DNA of 64,000 nt from an uncultured Pelagibacteraceae bacterium (GTDB lineage Bacteria; Pseudomonadota; Alphaproteobacteria; Pelagibacterales; Pelagibacteraceae). Where the stretch lies: the NCBI GenBank assembly GCA_902613915.1, contig CACMJB010000006.1, positions 1 to 64,000 on the forward strand, in the 5' to 3' direction. Made by a program: the position numbers and the translations under genes. This document shows positions 17,618 to 26,798 of this stretch, one piece after another; positions within the stretch are counted from its first letter, which is position 1; every line of letters starts with the position of its first letter. The notes under the pieces were generated by a model. The model did no database searches, was not told where the DNA came from, and was given only the letters and a program-made list of their open reading frames with translations.

Positions 17618-18388
17618 ATGATCAAAAAAATATATACAATTCTATTTATATTATTTGTTGCAACAAGCGTACAAGCAGCTTCAAAATTAGACGCAATCAA
17701 AAAAAACGGCGAACTAAGAGTTGGAACCACAGGTGATTGGGATCCAATGTCTATGAAAGATCCAGCAACAAACAGATACAAAGGATTTGATATAGATGTA
17801 ATGAATGAGTTAGCTAAAGACTTAGGCGTGAAAGTAAAATTCGTCCCCGCTGAATGGAAAACTATCGTAGCTGGAATAACAGCGGATAGATACGATATTT
17901 CTACAAGCGTAACTAAAACTCCTAAAAGAGCTGAGGTAGCAGGTTTTACAGCAACTTATTATAAGTACGGTACTGTTCCTTTAGTTCTTAAGAAAAATTT
18001 AAAAAAGTTTCCAACTTGGGACTCTTTAAATAATAAAGATGTAAAAATAGCTACTACTTTAGGTACGTCTCAAGAAGAAAAAGCAAAAGAATTTTTTCCA
18101 AAATCAAAATTACAATCAGTAGAAGCGCCTGCTAGAGACTTCCAAGAAGTGCTTGCTGGTAGAGCTGATGGAAATATTACAAGTTCAACAGAGGCAAATA
18201 AATTAGTTATAAAGTATCCTCAACTAGCAATCGTTCCTGATGGAGAAAAAAACCCAGCCTTCTTAGCAATGATGGTTCCAAAAGGTGATAAAGTCTGGAA
18301 TGATTATGTAAGTAATTGGATTAAAAAAAAACAATCGTCAGGATTTTTTAAAAGATTGTTGTCTAAGTATAACCTAAAGAGCTTATAA
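17618..18388 (+). CDS. Periplasmic solute-binding protein, family 3 (amino-acid ABC or cyclohexadienyl-dehydratase-like)
   Basis: Exported protein of 256 residues with a signal peptide ending near VQAA (about residue 20). The SBP family 3 fold shows in [28 protein letters not shown] and [13 protein letters not shown]. An ABC permease follows 41 bases later, arguing for an amino-acid uptake role. However, the pattern TTGDW..GFDID..W..DRxDI..YxxxGxxPL, and a Glu in SSTEANKL where transport proteins usually have Asp, also fit the PheC type of secreted cyclohexadienyl dehydratase. Function is therefore open between the two. Confidence 0.8.
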   Translation: MIKKIYTILFILFVATSVQAASKLDAIKKNGELRVGTTGDWDPMSMKDPATNRYKGFDIDVMNELAKDLGVKVKFVPAEWKTIVAGITADRYDISTSVTKTPKRAEVAGFTATYYKYGTVPLVLKKNLKKFPTWDSLNNKDVKIATTLGTSQEEKAKEFFPKSKLQSVEAPARDFQEVLAGRADGNITSSTEANKLVIKYPQLAIVPDGEKNPAFLAMMVPKGDKVWNDYVSNWIKKKQSSGFFKRLLSKYNLKSL

Positions 18389-18429
18389 TTTAAGTTTCTT
18401 TACCTTCAATTTATAATTATAGTTAGTTA

Positions 18430-19164
18430 GTGAAGTTTTTAAAAATAATCTCTTTATTATTTTTACTACAGGGGTGTAGTTCAAATTATGAGTGGGGCTG
18501 GTACATATTAAGTCCAGAAAATATAGAGGGATTAACAAATCTTAAATTTTTAATAAGCGGGATAACAACCACTATTTATATTTCTGTGGTATCAATAATT
18601 TTAGCAATGATTATTGGTTTAATAATTGCTCTTCCTTCACTTTCAAATAACAAATTTTTAAGTTACTTCAATATAGCTTATGTGGAAATCGTCAGAGCTA
18701 TTCCGCTGTTAGTTTTAATTCTTTGGATCTATTATGGCTTGCCTATTATGATGGGAGTGAGTTTCTCACCATTCGTATCAGGTATAATTGCTTTAACTAT
18801 AAGTGAAAGTGCTTTTCAAGCAGAAATATTTAGAGCTGGTATTAATTCAATATCAAAGGGTCAACATGAAGTATCAGAATCTTTAGGGATGGATTTTTGG
18901 AGAAAAATGAGATTAGTAATCTTGCCACAAGCAATAAAAGTTGTGTTGCCAGCAATGGGAAATCAATTTGTATACGTTTTAAAAATGTCTTCCTTGGTTT
19001 CTATAATCGGAATTGGAGATTTAACAAGAAAAGCAAATGAGCTTGTTACAACTACTTATAGACCTTTAGAGATTTACACTTTTTTAATATTAGAATACTT
19101 AGTATTAATCCTAGTTGTTTCATACTTTGTAAGAAAATTAGAAAACAAACTTAAATATAAATAA
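18430..19164 (+). CDS. Amino-acid ABC transporter permease (HisM/GlnP type)
   Basis: Inner-membrane subunit with about five to six membrane segments. The binding-protein-dependent transport motif is near residues 140-165 (ESLGMDFWRKMRLVILPQA), the contact site for an ATPase, and VEIVRAIPLLVLILWIYYGLP marks the polar amino-acid class. The start is GTG; no in-frame ATG precedes the first membrane segment. The N terminus carries a lipobox-like LLQGCSS (Cys16). It pairs with the preceding binding protein, but no ATPase gene is adjacent. Confidence 0.88.
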   Translation: MKFLKIISLLFLLQGCSSNYEWGWYILSPENIEGLTNLKFLISGITTTIYISVVSIILAMIIGLIIALPSLSNNKFLSYFNIAYVEIVRAIPLLVLILWIYYGLPIMMGVSFSPFVSGIIALTISESAFQAEIFRAGINSISKGQHEVSESLGMDFWRKMRLVILPQAIKVVLPAMGNQFVYVLKMSSLVSIIGIGDLTRKANELVTTTYRPLEIYTFLILEYLVLILVVSYFVRKLENKLKYK

Positions 19165-19174
19165 ATTTAAGTTT
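19147..19174. terminator. Candidate bidirectional terminator between convergent genes
   Basis: Perfect 10-base inverted repeat AAACTTAAAT / ATTTAAGTTT with an 8-base loop, formed by the last codons of the permease and of the MATE gene. The stem is AT-rich and thus weak; runs of T flank it only briefly. Confidence 0.45.
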
Positions 19175-20525
19175 TAACCGTTCTTAAAAATAGTTTCTTT
19201 GTATAATATTTTGCGAACAAAAAGACTAAAATTCCAAATGTCCAATTAATAAAGAAAAGCCCAAGAAATAAATCTCTAAAATTACCCTCAAATAAGAAAA
19301 CAACAGTCCACATTGCAGCGAAAGGTAAAAGAACTAATCTTAAAAACGTCATTAAAACTGTATAGATTGGTTTCTTAATTGCTTGAAATAATGCGTTAGT
19401 GATAAAAAAAACGGGGTAGATAGGCCCTATAAATGCAGCAATTTTCAGGTAATCGGCTCCATAATTAATGGCATCCTGATTATCTGTAAAAATTGATACA
19501 ATGTTATCTGCTAATAAAAAAATTACTACGCCTGCTAAAATCATAAATGATGAACCAATAATAATTGCTTTTGTATAGACTTCTTCAACTCTAGGAAATA
19601 ATTTCGCTCCAAAATTTTGTCCAGCAATTGTTAGTACGGCTGTATTTAGCCCGATCACTGGTAGAAGTAGTATTTGTTCTATTCTTAAAGCTGAACCATA
19701 TCCTGCAGCAGCTAAATAACCAAATTTGCTTACAAAAAATAAAATATTATAAATACCTAACCCAATCATAAACATGCTCATCATAATTGGCACTGACTGA
19801 TTAGTAAGATTTTTTATTAAATCAAATTTTGGCAGAAAACATTCTAATTTTAAATATTGTTTTAGTTCACAACAATAAACTTTATAAGCTAAGTAAAATA
19901 ATCCTATTAATTGAGCAATCACAGTTGCTATTGCTAAACCTGCAATTCCAAAAGCTGGTATGGGTCCAAAACCAAATATAAATAAAGGGTTGAGTCCGAT
20001 ATTTAAAAAGAAAGTTACAATTAAAACATTTCTATAGCTTTTAGTATCTCCTTGAGCATTTAAAGTTCCATTTAAAGAAATTTGTATTAAAAAAATGAAA
20101 GTTGCAAAAAATATTACATCTAAATAATTGGTAGCAAGATTTATTGTTTCTTGATCTGATCCCATTAAACGCAATAGATCATCAGATAAAGATAAACCAA
20201 TTATAGTAACAAAAATTGAAACTATTACAGAATAAAGAAGCGATTGAGCAACATACAGTGATGCTTTGCGATCCTCTTTCGCGCCCAATGAATTACTAAT
20301 AAGTGCGTTAGATGCAGCTACTATTCCAACACCTGTTGCTATAATAATAAAATAAAGCGGAAAAGATTTTGCTATGGCCGCTAATGCATTAGGAGAAATT
20401 TTTCCAGCAAAATAAGTGTCTACAACATTATATAAAGTTTGAAAAAGTGTGCCTGTGCTTGCAGGAATAGCAATTTTTTTTAATAAAGTTGTAATCGGAT
20501 CCCCAACTAAGTTCATTGATTTCAT
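19167..20525 (-). CDS. MATE-family multidrug/metabolite exporter
   Basis: Inner-membrane antiporter of 452 residues with about 12 helices in two homologous halves. Family marks include IAIPASTGTLFQTLYNVVDTYFAG near the start, LAAIAKSFPL, and GGxNxGAKL-like IAGQNFGAKLFPRVEE in the second half. The ATG overlaps the trhO stop (ATGA). Substrates and coupling ion cannot be told from sequence. It converges on the permease two bases away. Confidence 0.9.
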   Translation of the reverse strand: MKSMNLVGDPITTLLKKIAIPASTGTLFQTLYNVVDTYFAGKISPNALAAIAKSFPLYFIIIATGVGIVAASNALISNSLGAKEDRKASLYVAQSLLYSVIVSIFVTIIGLSLSDDLLRLMGSDQETINLATNYLDVIFFATFIFLIQISLNGTLNAQGDTKSYRNVLIVTFFLNIGLNPLFIFGFGPIPAFGIAGLAIATVIAQLIGLFYLAYKVYCCELKQYLKLECFLPKFDLIKNLTNQSVPIMMSMFMIGLGIYNILFFVSKFGYLAAAGYGSALRIEQILLLPVIGLNTAVLTIAGQNFGAKLFPRVEEVYTKAIIIGSSFMILAGVVIFLLADNIVSIFTDNQDAINYGADYLKIAAFIGPIYPVFFITNALFQAIKKPIYTVLMTFLRLVLLPFAAMWTVVFLFEGNFRDLFLGLFFINWTFGILVFLFAKYYTKKLFLRTVKT

Positions 20526-21433
20526 GCTTTGTATTCCCTTTGAAACATATGCTTGTTTCCTTTGCTTTTAGCAAGATTAATTTGTTTTTGTCTCATTCTA
20601 AATCTAGCTTTTTGACTTTCTGTTAGTTTTTCATAACAATTTGGACAAGAAACTCCTTTTTCATACATATTTGATTTTTTTTCTATTGATGAAACTGGTG
20701 TTCGACAACCACTACAAATAGAAAAAGATCCTTGTTTTAATTTGTGTTTTAGTGAAACCCTGTTATCAAAAACATAACATTCACCTTTCCACAAACTATC
20801 TTTTTTTTCTACACCATCTAAGTAATTAAGGATGCCACCTTTTAATTGAAAAACATTTTTAAAGCCCTTTTGTTTTAAATAAACAGAAGCTTTCTCACAC
20901 CTAATACCTCCTGTGCAGAACATGGCAACTGATTGTACTTTACTAATCTTTTTAAGATATTTTGGAAAATCTCTAAAGTTAGTAATATTTGGATTGATAG
21001 CTTTTTTAAAAGTACCGACTTTAAATTCAAATGGTTTTCTAGCATCAACTACTAGAGTATCTTTTTTAGATATAAATTTATTCCAAGATTTTCCTGATAA
21101 ATATTTATTTTGTCTTATTGTCTTATTGTTGATCTTTAAACCAATTGGCACTACCTCTTTTTTTACCTTAACTTTACCACGATGAAACGGTTGAAATTTA
21201 CTTATTGAATAATTGCTACTATCAAACTTAGAAAATTTAAGTTTTTTCTTTAAAAAATTTTTTATCTTTAAAATAGATTTTTTTTCACCTGAAATCGTAC
21301 CGTTAATACCTTCAGGGGAAAGAACTAATGTCCCTCTGACCTTATTATTAAGAAATTCAGATTGGAAAAATGCTTTATGTTTCTTTAATAATGATATTTT
21401 TTTAAATTTATAAAATCCAAAGACAGAAAACAT
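20522..21433 (-). CDS. trhO: tRNA uridine-5-oxyacetic-acid pathway hydroxylase TrhO (rhodanese family)
   Basis: Oxygen-dependent hydroxylation of wobble U34 in certain tRNAs. An acylphosphatase-like N-terminal domain (GTLVLSPEGINGTISG) precedes a rhodanese domain with the catalytic loop FCTGGIRCEKAS. After WKGECYVFDNRVS come two CxxC pairs (CSGC, CPNC) of a likely zinc-binding tail. The 303-residue length is normal. It abuts the O-methyltransferase start. Confidence 0.93.
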   Translation of the reverse strand: MFSVFGFYKFKKISLLKKHKAFFQSEFLNNKVRGTLVLSPEGINGTISGEKKSILKIKNFLKKKLKFSKFDSSNYSISKFQPFHRGKVKVKKEVVPIGLKINNKTIRQNKYLSGKSWNKFISKKDTLVVDARKPFEFKVGTFKKAINPNITNFRDFPKYLKKISKVQSVAMFCTGGIRCEKASVYLKQKGFKNVFQLKGGILNYLDGVEKKDSLWKGECYVFDNRVSLKHKLKQGSFSICSGCRTPVSSIEKKSNMYEKGVSCPNCYEKLTESQKARFRMRQKQINLAKSKGNKHMFQREYKA

Positions 21434-22086
21434 TATTTTTTAATACAAATTGTTAAACCATCTCCAATTGGAATAATATTTTTTGAGACTCTGTTATCTT
21501 TTTGAATGTGCTTGTTAAAATCTCTTATTATATTAGTAAATTTGTCGTTTTTTGATTTATCAGCCACTTCGCCATGCCATAAAACATTATCAATTATAAT
21601 AAGTCCATTTTTATTAACTAAATCCATACATTTTTCATAATAATTTATATAATTTTCTTTATCAGCATCAATAAATATTAGATCAAATTTTTTTTTTGAA
21701 TTTTTTAATTCATCTAAACTTTCAATTGCTGGTTTAATTATTTGTGTAATTTTATTTTCATTAGCCTTTTTATAAAAAGATTTTGCTTTATTGCTAAATT
21801 CAGAATTTTTATCGAGGCTAATTAGAGATCCATCTTTTGGTAAAACCAAAGCCATAGATAAAGCGCTAAAACCAGTAAAACTTCCAATCTCTAAAACTCT
21901 TTTGATGTTAGAGGTCTTAATTAGTGTTTGAAGAAATTGAGCTTGTGAAATTGATATTTGTAATTTTTTTTGATCTCCAAGACTTGAGTTGTAATTAATA
22001 ATTTCTTTTTGAATATCATTTAAATTTTCTGAATGATCAATTATATATTTCTCAAGATTATCAGTTAAATCTAAATTTTTAGGCAT
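21433..22086 (-). CDS. SAM-dependent O-methyltransferase (COMT/YrrM family)
   Basis: Class I methyltransferase of 217 residues resembling bacterial caffeoyl-CoA-type enzymes. QAQFLQTLI precedes the SAM motif RVLEIGSFTGFSALSMA, then FDLIFIDADKENYINYYE with the metal-binding Asp, and LIIIDNVLWHGEV. Family members methylate catechol-like compounds or the tRNA hydroxyuridine (TrmR). Being next to trhO, a tRNA hydroxyuridine-forming enzyme, a TrmR-like role is an attractive inference, not proven. Confidence 0.85.
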   Translation of the reverse strand: MPKNLDLTDNLEKYIIDHSENLNDIQKEIINYNSSLGDQKKLQISISQAQFLQTLIKTSNIKRVLEIGSFTGFSALSMALVLPKDGSLISLDKNSEFSNKAKSFYKKANENKITQIIKPAIESLDELKNSKKKFDLIFIDADKENYINYYEKCMDLVNKNGLIIIDNVLWHGEVADKSKNDKFTNIIRDFNKHIQKDNRVSKNIIPIGDGLTICIKK

Positions 22087-22088
22087 AA

Positions 22089-23558
22089 TTAGCCCTTTAA
22101 AAGTTTTTTTAAAATCTCATTTGTTAATTGTGGATTTGCTTTTCCACCAGAAGATTTCATTACCTGACCGACAAAAAAACCAAATAATTTTTCTTTTCCA
22201 GATTTATATTGATCAACTTTATCTTTATTCTTAGATAAGATTTCGTTAATCATTTTTTCCAGTTCTTTAGGATCGCTTTGTTGTTTTAATCCTTTTGTTT
22301 CTATAATTTTTTTAGGACTATCTCCACTCTCTATCATTATTTCAAAAACTTCTTTTGCTATTCTTCCAGAAATTTCACCTGATTTTATTGCCTGTACTAA
22401 TTCTGCAAAATCTACAGCTGAGATAGGTGAATTAGATATATTCAAACCTTTGTCATTTAGCATTGCAAATAAATCACCCATCATCCAAGTGGCTGCAAGT
22501 TTATTATCTGAAAGTTTTGCGACTTCTTCATAGTAATCTGAGATTTCTTTTTCTGAGACAAGGACGTTAGCTTCGTATGCGTTTAAACCATAATCTTTAA
22601 TAAATCTCTCTTTTTTCTTATCTGGGAGTTCTGGCAGAGATTTTTTTAAATCATCTACTAACTTTTGATCAAGTTTCAATGGAAGTAAATCCGGGTCAGG
22701 AAAATATCTATAATCATGTGCGTCTTCCTTAGATCTCATTGATCTTGTTTCATTTTTTTTTGTATCAAAAAGTCTAGTTTCTTGGTCAATTTCTTTTCCA
22801 CTTTCCAACAATACAACTTGTCTACTAGCTTCATATTCAATAGCCATTTGCATGAATTTAATAGAATTTACATTCTTAATTTCACAACGTGTACCAAATT
22901 CTTTGTCACCTACTCTTCTCACTGATACATTTACATCAGCTCTAAGCGAACCTTCTTGCATATTTCCATCACATGTTCCTAAATATCTCATAATAGTTCT
23001 TAACTTTTTAATATAAGCATTTACCTCATCTGGCGATCTCAGATCGGGTTTGCTTACTATTTCCATCAGAGCGATACCGGATCTATTAAGATCTACGTAA
23101 GTATTATATGGATCCATGTCATGTATACTTTTGCCTGCATCTTGTTCTAAATGAAGTCTTTCTATTCCAACTTCTTTAGATCCATAAGGCATATCCAATA
23201 AAACTTTACCCTCTCCTACTATTGGGTTTTTATATTGAGATATTTGATAACCTTGAGGTAAATCAGCATAAAAGTAGTTTTTTCTATCAAAGACAGAATA
23301 ATTATTAATTTTTGCATTTAAACCTAAACCGGTTCTAACTGCTTGTTTTACACATTCTTCGTTTATTACCGGCAACATGCCAGGAAATGCTGAGTCTATT
23401 AAGCTTACATGTTCGTTTGGTTCAGCTCCAAATTTTGTTGGAGACCCAGAAAAAAGTTTAGAGTTAGATAAGACTTGAGCATGCACTTCAAGGCCGATTA
23501 CAACTTCGTACTTACCATTATCTCCATTAATAAAATAATCAAATTTTTCTGATTTCAT
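22089..23558 (-). CDS. gatB: Asp-tRNA(Asn)/Glu-tRNA(Gln) amidotransferase subunit B
   Basis: Kinase/tRNA-binding subunit of GatCAB. The signature [32 protein letters not shown] and a C-terminal YqeY-like tail (about 345-489) are present. I start at the ATG forming an ATGA overlap with the gatA stop; an ATG nine bases upstream is possible. GatCAB is needed where AsnRS or GlnRS is missing, so this organism probably makes at least one of these aminoacyl-tRNAs indirectly. Confidence 0.96.
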   Translation of the reverse strand: MKSEKFDYFINGDNGKYEVVIGLEVHAQVLSNSKLFSGSPTKFGAEPNEHVSLIDSAFPGMLPVINEECVKQAVRTGLGLNAKINNYSVFDRKNYFYADLPQGYQISQYKNPIVGEGKVLLDMPYGSKEVGIERLHLEQDAGKSIHDMDPYNTYVDLNRSGIALMEIVSKPDLRSPDEVNAYIKKLRTIMRYLGTCDGNMQEGSLRADVNVSVRRVGDKEFGTRCEIKNVNSIKFMQMAIEYEASRQVVLLESGKEIDQETRLFDTKKNETRSMRSKEDAHDYRYFPDPDLLPLKLDQKLVDDLKKSLPELPDKKKERFIKDYGLNAYEANVLVSEKEISDYYEEVAKLSDNKLAATWMMGDLFAMLNDKGLNISNSPISAVDFAELVQAIKSGEISGRIAKEVFEIMIESGDSPKKIIETKGLKQQSDPKELEKMINEILSKNKDKVDQYKSGKEKLFGFFVGQVMKSSGGKANPQLTNEILKKLLKG

Positions 23559-25012
23559 GACCACCATTTCTTTATTTCATTTTTGAATTCACAATTTTTT
23601 TCAAAAGCATAGCCAATATTAAGTATTTTTTGCTCATCTAAAGGTTTGCCAATTAATTGAAGTCCTAAAGGAAGACCTTGTTTATCAAGACCAGCTGGTA
23701 AAGATAAAGCTGGAAGGCCTGCTAAATTTGTTGGAACGGTAAAAATATCATTCAAATACATTGAAACTGGATCGTTAGTTTTCTCACCAATTTTAAAAGC
23801 TGAACTTGGTGTAGATGGTGTAAGAATTGCATCAACTTTAGTAAAATTATCATCAAAATCTCTTTTGATTAGTTGTCTTACCTTTTGGGCTTTTAAATAA
23901 TAAGCATCATAATAACCAGATGATAGTACATAAGTTCCTATTAATATTCTTCGTTTAACTTCATCTCCAAAACCTTCAGATCTAGTATTTTCGTACATCT
24001 CTATTAAATCTTTTCCTTTTTCTGACCTGAAACCATATCTAACACCATCGTACCTTGCTAAATTTGAAGACGCTTCTGCAGGAGCAACAATATAATAAGT
24101 TGGTAAAGCATATTTTGTGTGTGGTAGTGAAATATCAATTAGTTCTACGCCTAAATCTTTTAATATTTTTTTTCCTTTTTCCCAAAGTTCATCTATTTCC
24201 TTGGGCATGTTATCAACTCGATACTCTTTAGGGATTCCAATTTTTAAACCTTTAATGTTATCTTTTAAATTTTTTGAATAATTTTCTTTCTTTTTATTAA
24301 TTGATGTAGAATCTTTTTCGTCAAAACCTGACATAGCCTCTAACATAATAGCACAATCAGTAATATCTTTTGTCATTGGGCCAGCCTGATCTAGAGAAGA
24401 TGCAAAAGCTACTATACCCCATCTAGAACATAAACCATAAGTTGGCTTTAAACCGACTGTGCCTGTGAATGAAGCTGGTTGTCTAATTGAACCACCTGTA
24501 TCAGTTCCAATAGTTGCTGGAGTTAAGTCAGCAGCTAATGCAGATGAAGATCCTCCTGAAGAACCACCTGGAACTAGTTGGTCACCAACTGGATTAATTA
24601 CATTACCAAAATAACTTGTCTCATTAGATGAGCCCATTGCAAACTCATCACAATTTAGTTTACCTAATAAAAAAGAACCATTGTCCCAAAGATTTTTAGT
24701 AACTGTAGACTCGTATGATGGAACAAAATTATTTAAGATATTGCTACCAGCCGTAGTTTTAAAATTTTCTGTGCAAAATAAATCTTTAACAGCGAGTGGG
24801 ATACCTGGTAGCAGTTGATCAAAATTTGGTTTGTTATCAAACTGTTTAGCTTTATCTAAAGCATAATCAAAAGTAGTTGTAACAAAAGCATTAAGTTTTT
24901 TTGCGCCCTCAATATTTTTGATATAAGCTTTTGTTAAGTCAGTTGAAGAGATTTCTTTTGTTTTAATTCTTTTGATAATTTGATTTAAACTTTGATTAGT
25001 AATATCGCTCAT
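23555..25012 (-). CDS. gatA: Asp-tRNA(Asn)/Glu-tRNA(Gln) amidotransferase subunit A
   Basis: Glutaminase subunit that releases ammonia for the transamidation. The amidase catalytic triad is visible: Lys76 in AVKDLF, cis-Ser151 in [10 protein letters not shown] and nucleophile Ser175 in DTGGSIRQP. At 485 residues it is full length. Its start shares one base with the gatC stop, and its end overlaps gatB. Confidence 0.98.
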   Translation of the reverse strand: MSDITNQSLNQIIKRIKTKEISSTDLTKAYIKNIEGAKKLNAFVTTTFDYALDKAKQFDNKPNFDQLLPGIPLAVKDLFCTENFKTTAGSNILNNFVPSYESTVTKNLWDNGSFLLGKLNCDEFAMGSSNETSYFGNVINPVGDQLVPGGSSGGSSSALAADLTPATIGTDTGGSIRQPASFTGTVGLKPTYGLCSRWGIVAFASSLDQAGPMTKDITDCAIMLEAMSGFDEKDSTSINKKKENYSKNLKDNIKGLKIGIPKEYRVDNMPKEIDELWEKGKKILKDLGVELIDISLPHTKYALPTYYIVAPAEASSNLARYDGVRYGFRSEKGKDLIEMYENTRSEGFGDEVKRRILIGTYVLSSGYYDAYYLKAQKVRQLIKRDFDDNFTKVDAILTPSTPSSAFKIGEKTNDPVSMYLNDIFTVPTNLAGLPALSLPAGLDKQGLPLGLQLIGKPLDEQKILNIGYAFEKNCEFKNEIKKWWS

Positions 25013-25299
25013 TATTCAACTACCTTAGGTACTACAAAAAACTCTTCGCTATCTTTTGGTGAATTTTTTAAAACTTTTTCTCTTATTTTCCCATCATTAA
25101 TTTCATCTTTTCTTGATCGTAACGATTGATTGAGAATTGACGTTAATGGCTCTACTTTATTAGTATCAAGTTCATTTAATTGCTCTATAAATTTAAAAAT
25201 AGAGTTTAAGTCTTTTGTCAAACTATCAACTTTAGCTTCATTGACTGAAATTCGAGCTAATTTTGCAACATGCTTAATTTTTTCTTTATCTAGAGACAT
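25012..25299 (-). CDS. gatC: Asp-tRNA(Asn)/Glu-tRNA(Gln) amidotransferase subunit C
   Basis: Small 95-residue subunit that clamps GatA and GatB together. The family pattern is [10 protein letters not shown] near residue 10, a central amphipathic helix, [11 protein letters not shown], and RxDE-like SRKDEIND. It heads the gatCAB operon and diverges from ruvX across 52 bases. Confidence 0.95.
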   Translation of the reverse strand: MSLDKEKIKHVAKLARISVNEAKVDSLTKDLNSIFKFIEQLNELDTNKVEPLTSILNQSLRSRKDEINDGKIREKVLKNSPKDSEEFFVVPKVVE

Positions 25300-25351
25300 T
25301 TGTGAAATAAGTTAATTTTAAATGTGTTTTATCACAAATTAGGTAAATTTC

Positions 25352-25816
25352 ATGCTTGATATTGAGTTATTTATTCAGAAAATTAATAAAAAATCCAGAT
25401 TAATTGGTATTGATCCAGGTGGAAAGAGAATTGGTATTGCTATATCTGATGAAAACAAAATTATAGCTACACCCTATACTACACTTGTTAAAGAAAATTA
25501 TTCAAAACTACTCTTAGAGATAAAAAAAATATTCAAAGAAAATGAAATCGATGGAATAGTTGTGGGAAACCCATTAAATATGGATGGTTCACCAGGTCCC
25601 TCCTCTCAATCTGCTAGGGATTTTGCTAAAAATCTCTCAAAAGATATTTCAGAAAATATCACTTTGTGGGATGAAAGATTATCTAGCCAAGGAGCATTTA
25701 ATTTAAGTGGTGAAATGTCAATTAATACATCAAAAAAGAAGAGTAAATTAGATGAAAATTCAGCTCAATTCATTTTACAAGGATTTTTAGATTTTTATCA
25801 TAAAAATAATACTTGA
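25352..25816 (+). CDS. ruvX: RuvX/YqgF, Holliday-junction-resolvase-like pre-16S rRNA nuclease
   Basis: RNase H-fold protein of 154 residues, implicated in 16S rRNA 5' maturation. The first strand is LIGIDPGGKRIGIAISD with the catalytic Asp; VVGNPLNMDGSPGP and LWDERLSSQ complete the site, and a late DENSAQFILQGFLD supplies the last acidic residue. It lies opposite gatC, as in many alphaproteobacteria. The pyrB promoter overlaps its stop codon. Confidence 0.95.
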   Translation: MLDIELFIQKINKKSRLIGIDPGGKRIGIAISDENKIIATPYTTLVKENYSKLLLEIKKIFKENEIDGIVVGNPLNMDGSPGPSSQSARDFAKNLSKDISENITLWDERLSSQGAFNLSGEMSINTSKKKSKLDENSAQFILQGFLDFYHKNNT

Positions 25817-25841
25817 TATAAAATAGTAAAACGCCTATAGA
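25813..25841 (+). promoter_or_regulatory. Candidate promoter of pyrB
   Basis: TTGATA (25813-25818), 17 bases, TATAGA (25836-25841). The -35 includes the ruvX stop codon, and the predicted start is only a few bases before the pyrB ATG, so the message may be almost leaderless. Confidence 0.5.
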
Positions 25842-25851
25842 GTTGATTTTA

Positions 25852-26796
25852 ATGGCAACTGTAAAAAAAGTTTCAGCTATTAAAAATACACCCAAACATC
25901 TTTTAGGTATTCAAAATCTATCAATTATAGAAGCTAAAAATATATTAAACGAAGCAAAGACTTTTATTAAACTAAATAGAAGTAGCTCAAAAAAATTAGA
26001 TATCCTTAGAGGTAAAACACAAATAAATTTATTTTTTGAACCATCTACAAGAACTCAGAGTTCTTTCGATCTTGCAGGTAAGAGATTAGGTGCAGATGTA
26101 ATGTCAATGAATATGGGTAATTCAGCTCTCAAAAAAGGTGAAACGCTAATTGATACAGCTATGACTTTAAATGCAATGCATCCAGATATAATTGTCATAA
26201 GACACCAAGACTCTGGAGCCCCAAATTTATTATCTCAAAAAGTTAATTGCACAGTTATAAATGCTGGAGATGGCAGAAGAGAACATCCTACACAAGCTCT
26301 GCTTGATGCTTTGACTATAATTAATAGAAAAGGAAATATTGAAGGTTTAAAAATTGCAATATGTGGAGACATACTTCATTCAAGGGTAGCAAGATCAAAT
26401 ATTTATTTAATGAATATGTTAGGTGCTGAGGTGAATGTCATTGCACCGAAAACTTTAATGCCTGTAGCAATTGAAAAACTAGGTGTCAAAGCGTTCACTG
26501 ATATGAAAAAAGGTTTAGACGGTTGTGATATTGTAATGATGTTAAGATTACAAAACGAAAGAATGCAAGGATCATTCCTACCTTCTAAAAGAGAGTATTA
26601 TGAATTTTTTGGTCTTACACCAGAAAAACTTAAGCTTGCAAAAAAAGATGCATTACTTATGCATCCAGGACCTATGAATAGAGGTGTTGAGATCGATACT
26701 AAATTAGCTGATGATATAAATGTTAGTCTTGTGAAAGAACAAGTTGAACTAGGAGTTGCTGTAAGAATGGCTTGCTTAAAATTATATTGTAAATAA
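25852..26796 (+). CDS. pyrB: Aspartate carbamoyltransferase, catalytic chain
   Basis: Makes carbamoyl-aspartate, the committed pyrimidine step. The carbamoyl-phosphate site [19 protein letters not shown] and [10 protein letters not shown] are intact. I use the ATG at 25852 (314 residues); the in-frame TTG nine bases upstream sits just past the -10. The dihydroorotase-like pyrC' follows two bases after the stop, as in organisms where the two proteins form one complex. No regulatory chain pyrI is nearby. Confidence 0.97.
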   Translation: MATVKKVSAIKNTPKHLLGIQNLSIIEAKNILNEAKTFIKLNRSSSKKLDILRGKTQINLFFEPSTRTQSSFDLAGKRLGADVMSMNMGNSALKKGETLIDTAMTLNAMHPDIIVIRHQDSGAPNLLSQKVNCTVINAGDGRREHPTQALLDALTIINRKGNIEGLKIAICGDILHSRVARSNIYLMNMLGAEVNVIAPKTLMPVAIEKLGVKAFTDMKKGLDGCDIVMMLRLQNERMQGSFLPSKREYYEFFGLTPEKLKLAKKDALLMHPGPMNRGVEIDTKLADDINVSLVKEQVELGVAVRMACLKLYCK

Positions 26797-26798
26797 AA

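Noticed and set aside
25299-25338. TTTGTGA...TCACAAA inverted repeat in the gatC-ruvX gap
   Set aside because: Arms of seven bases are 26 apart and include the gatC start codon; likely chance in AT-rich DNA.
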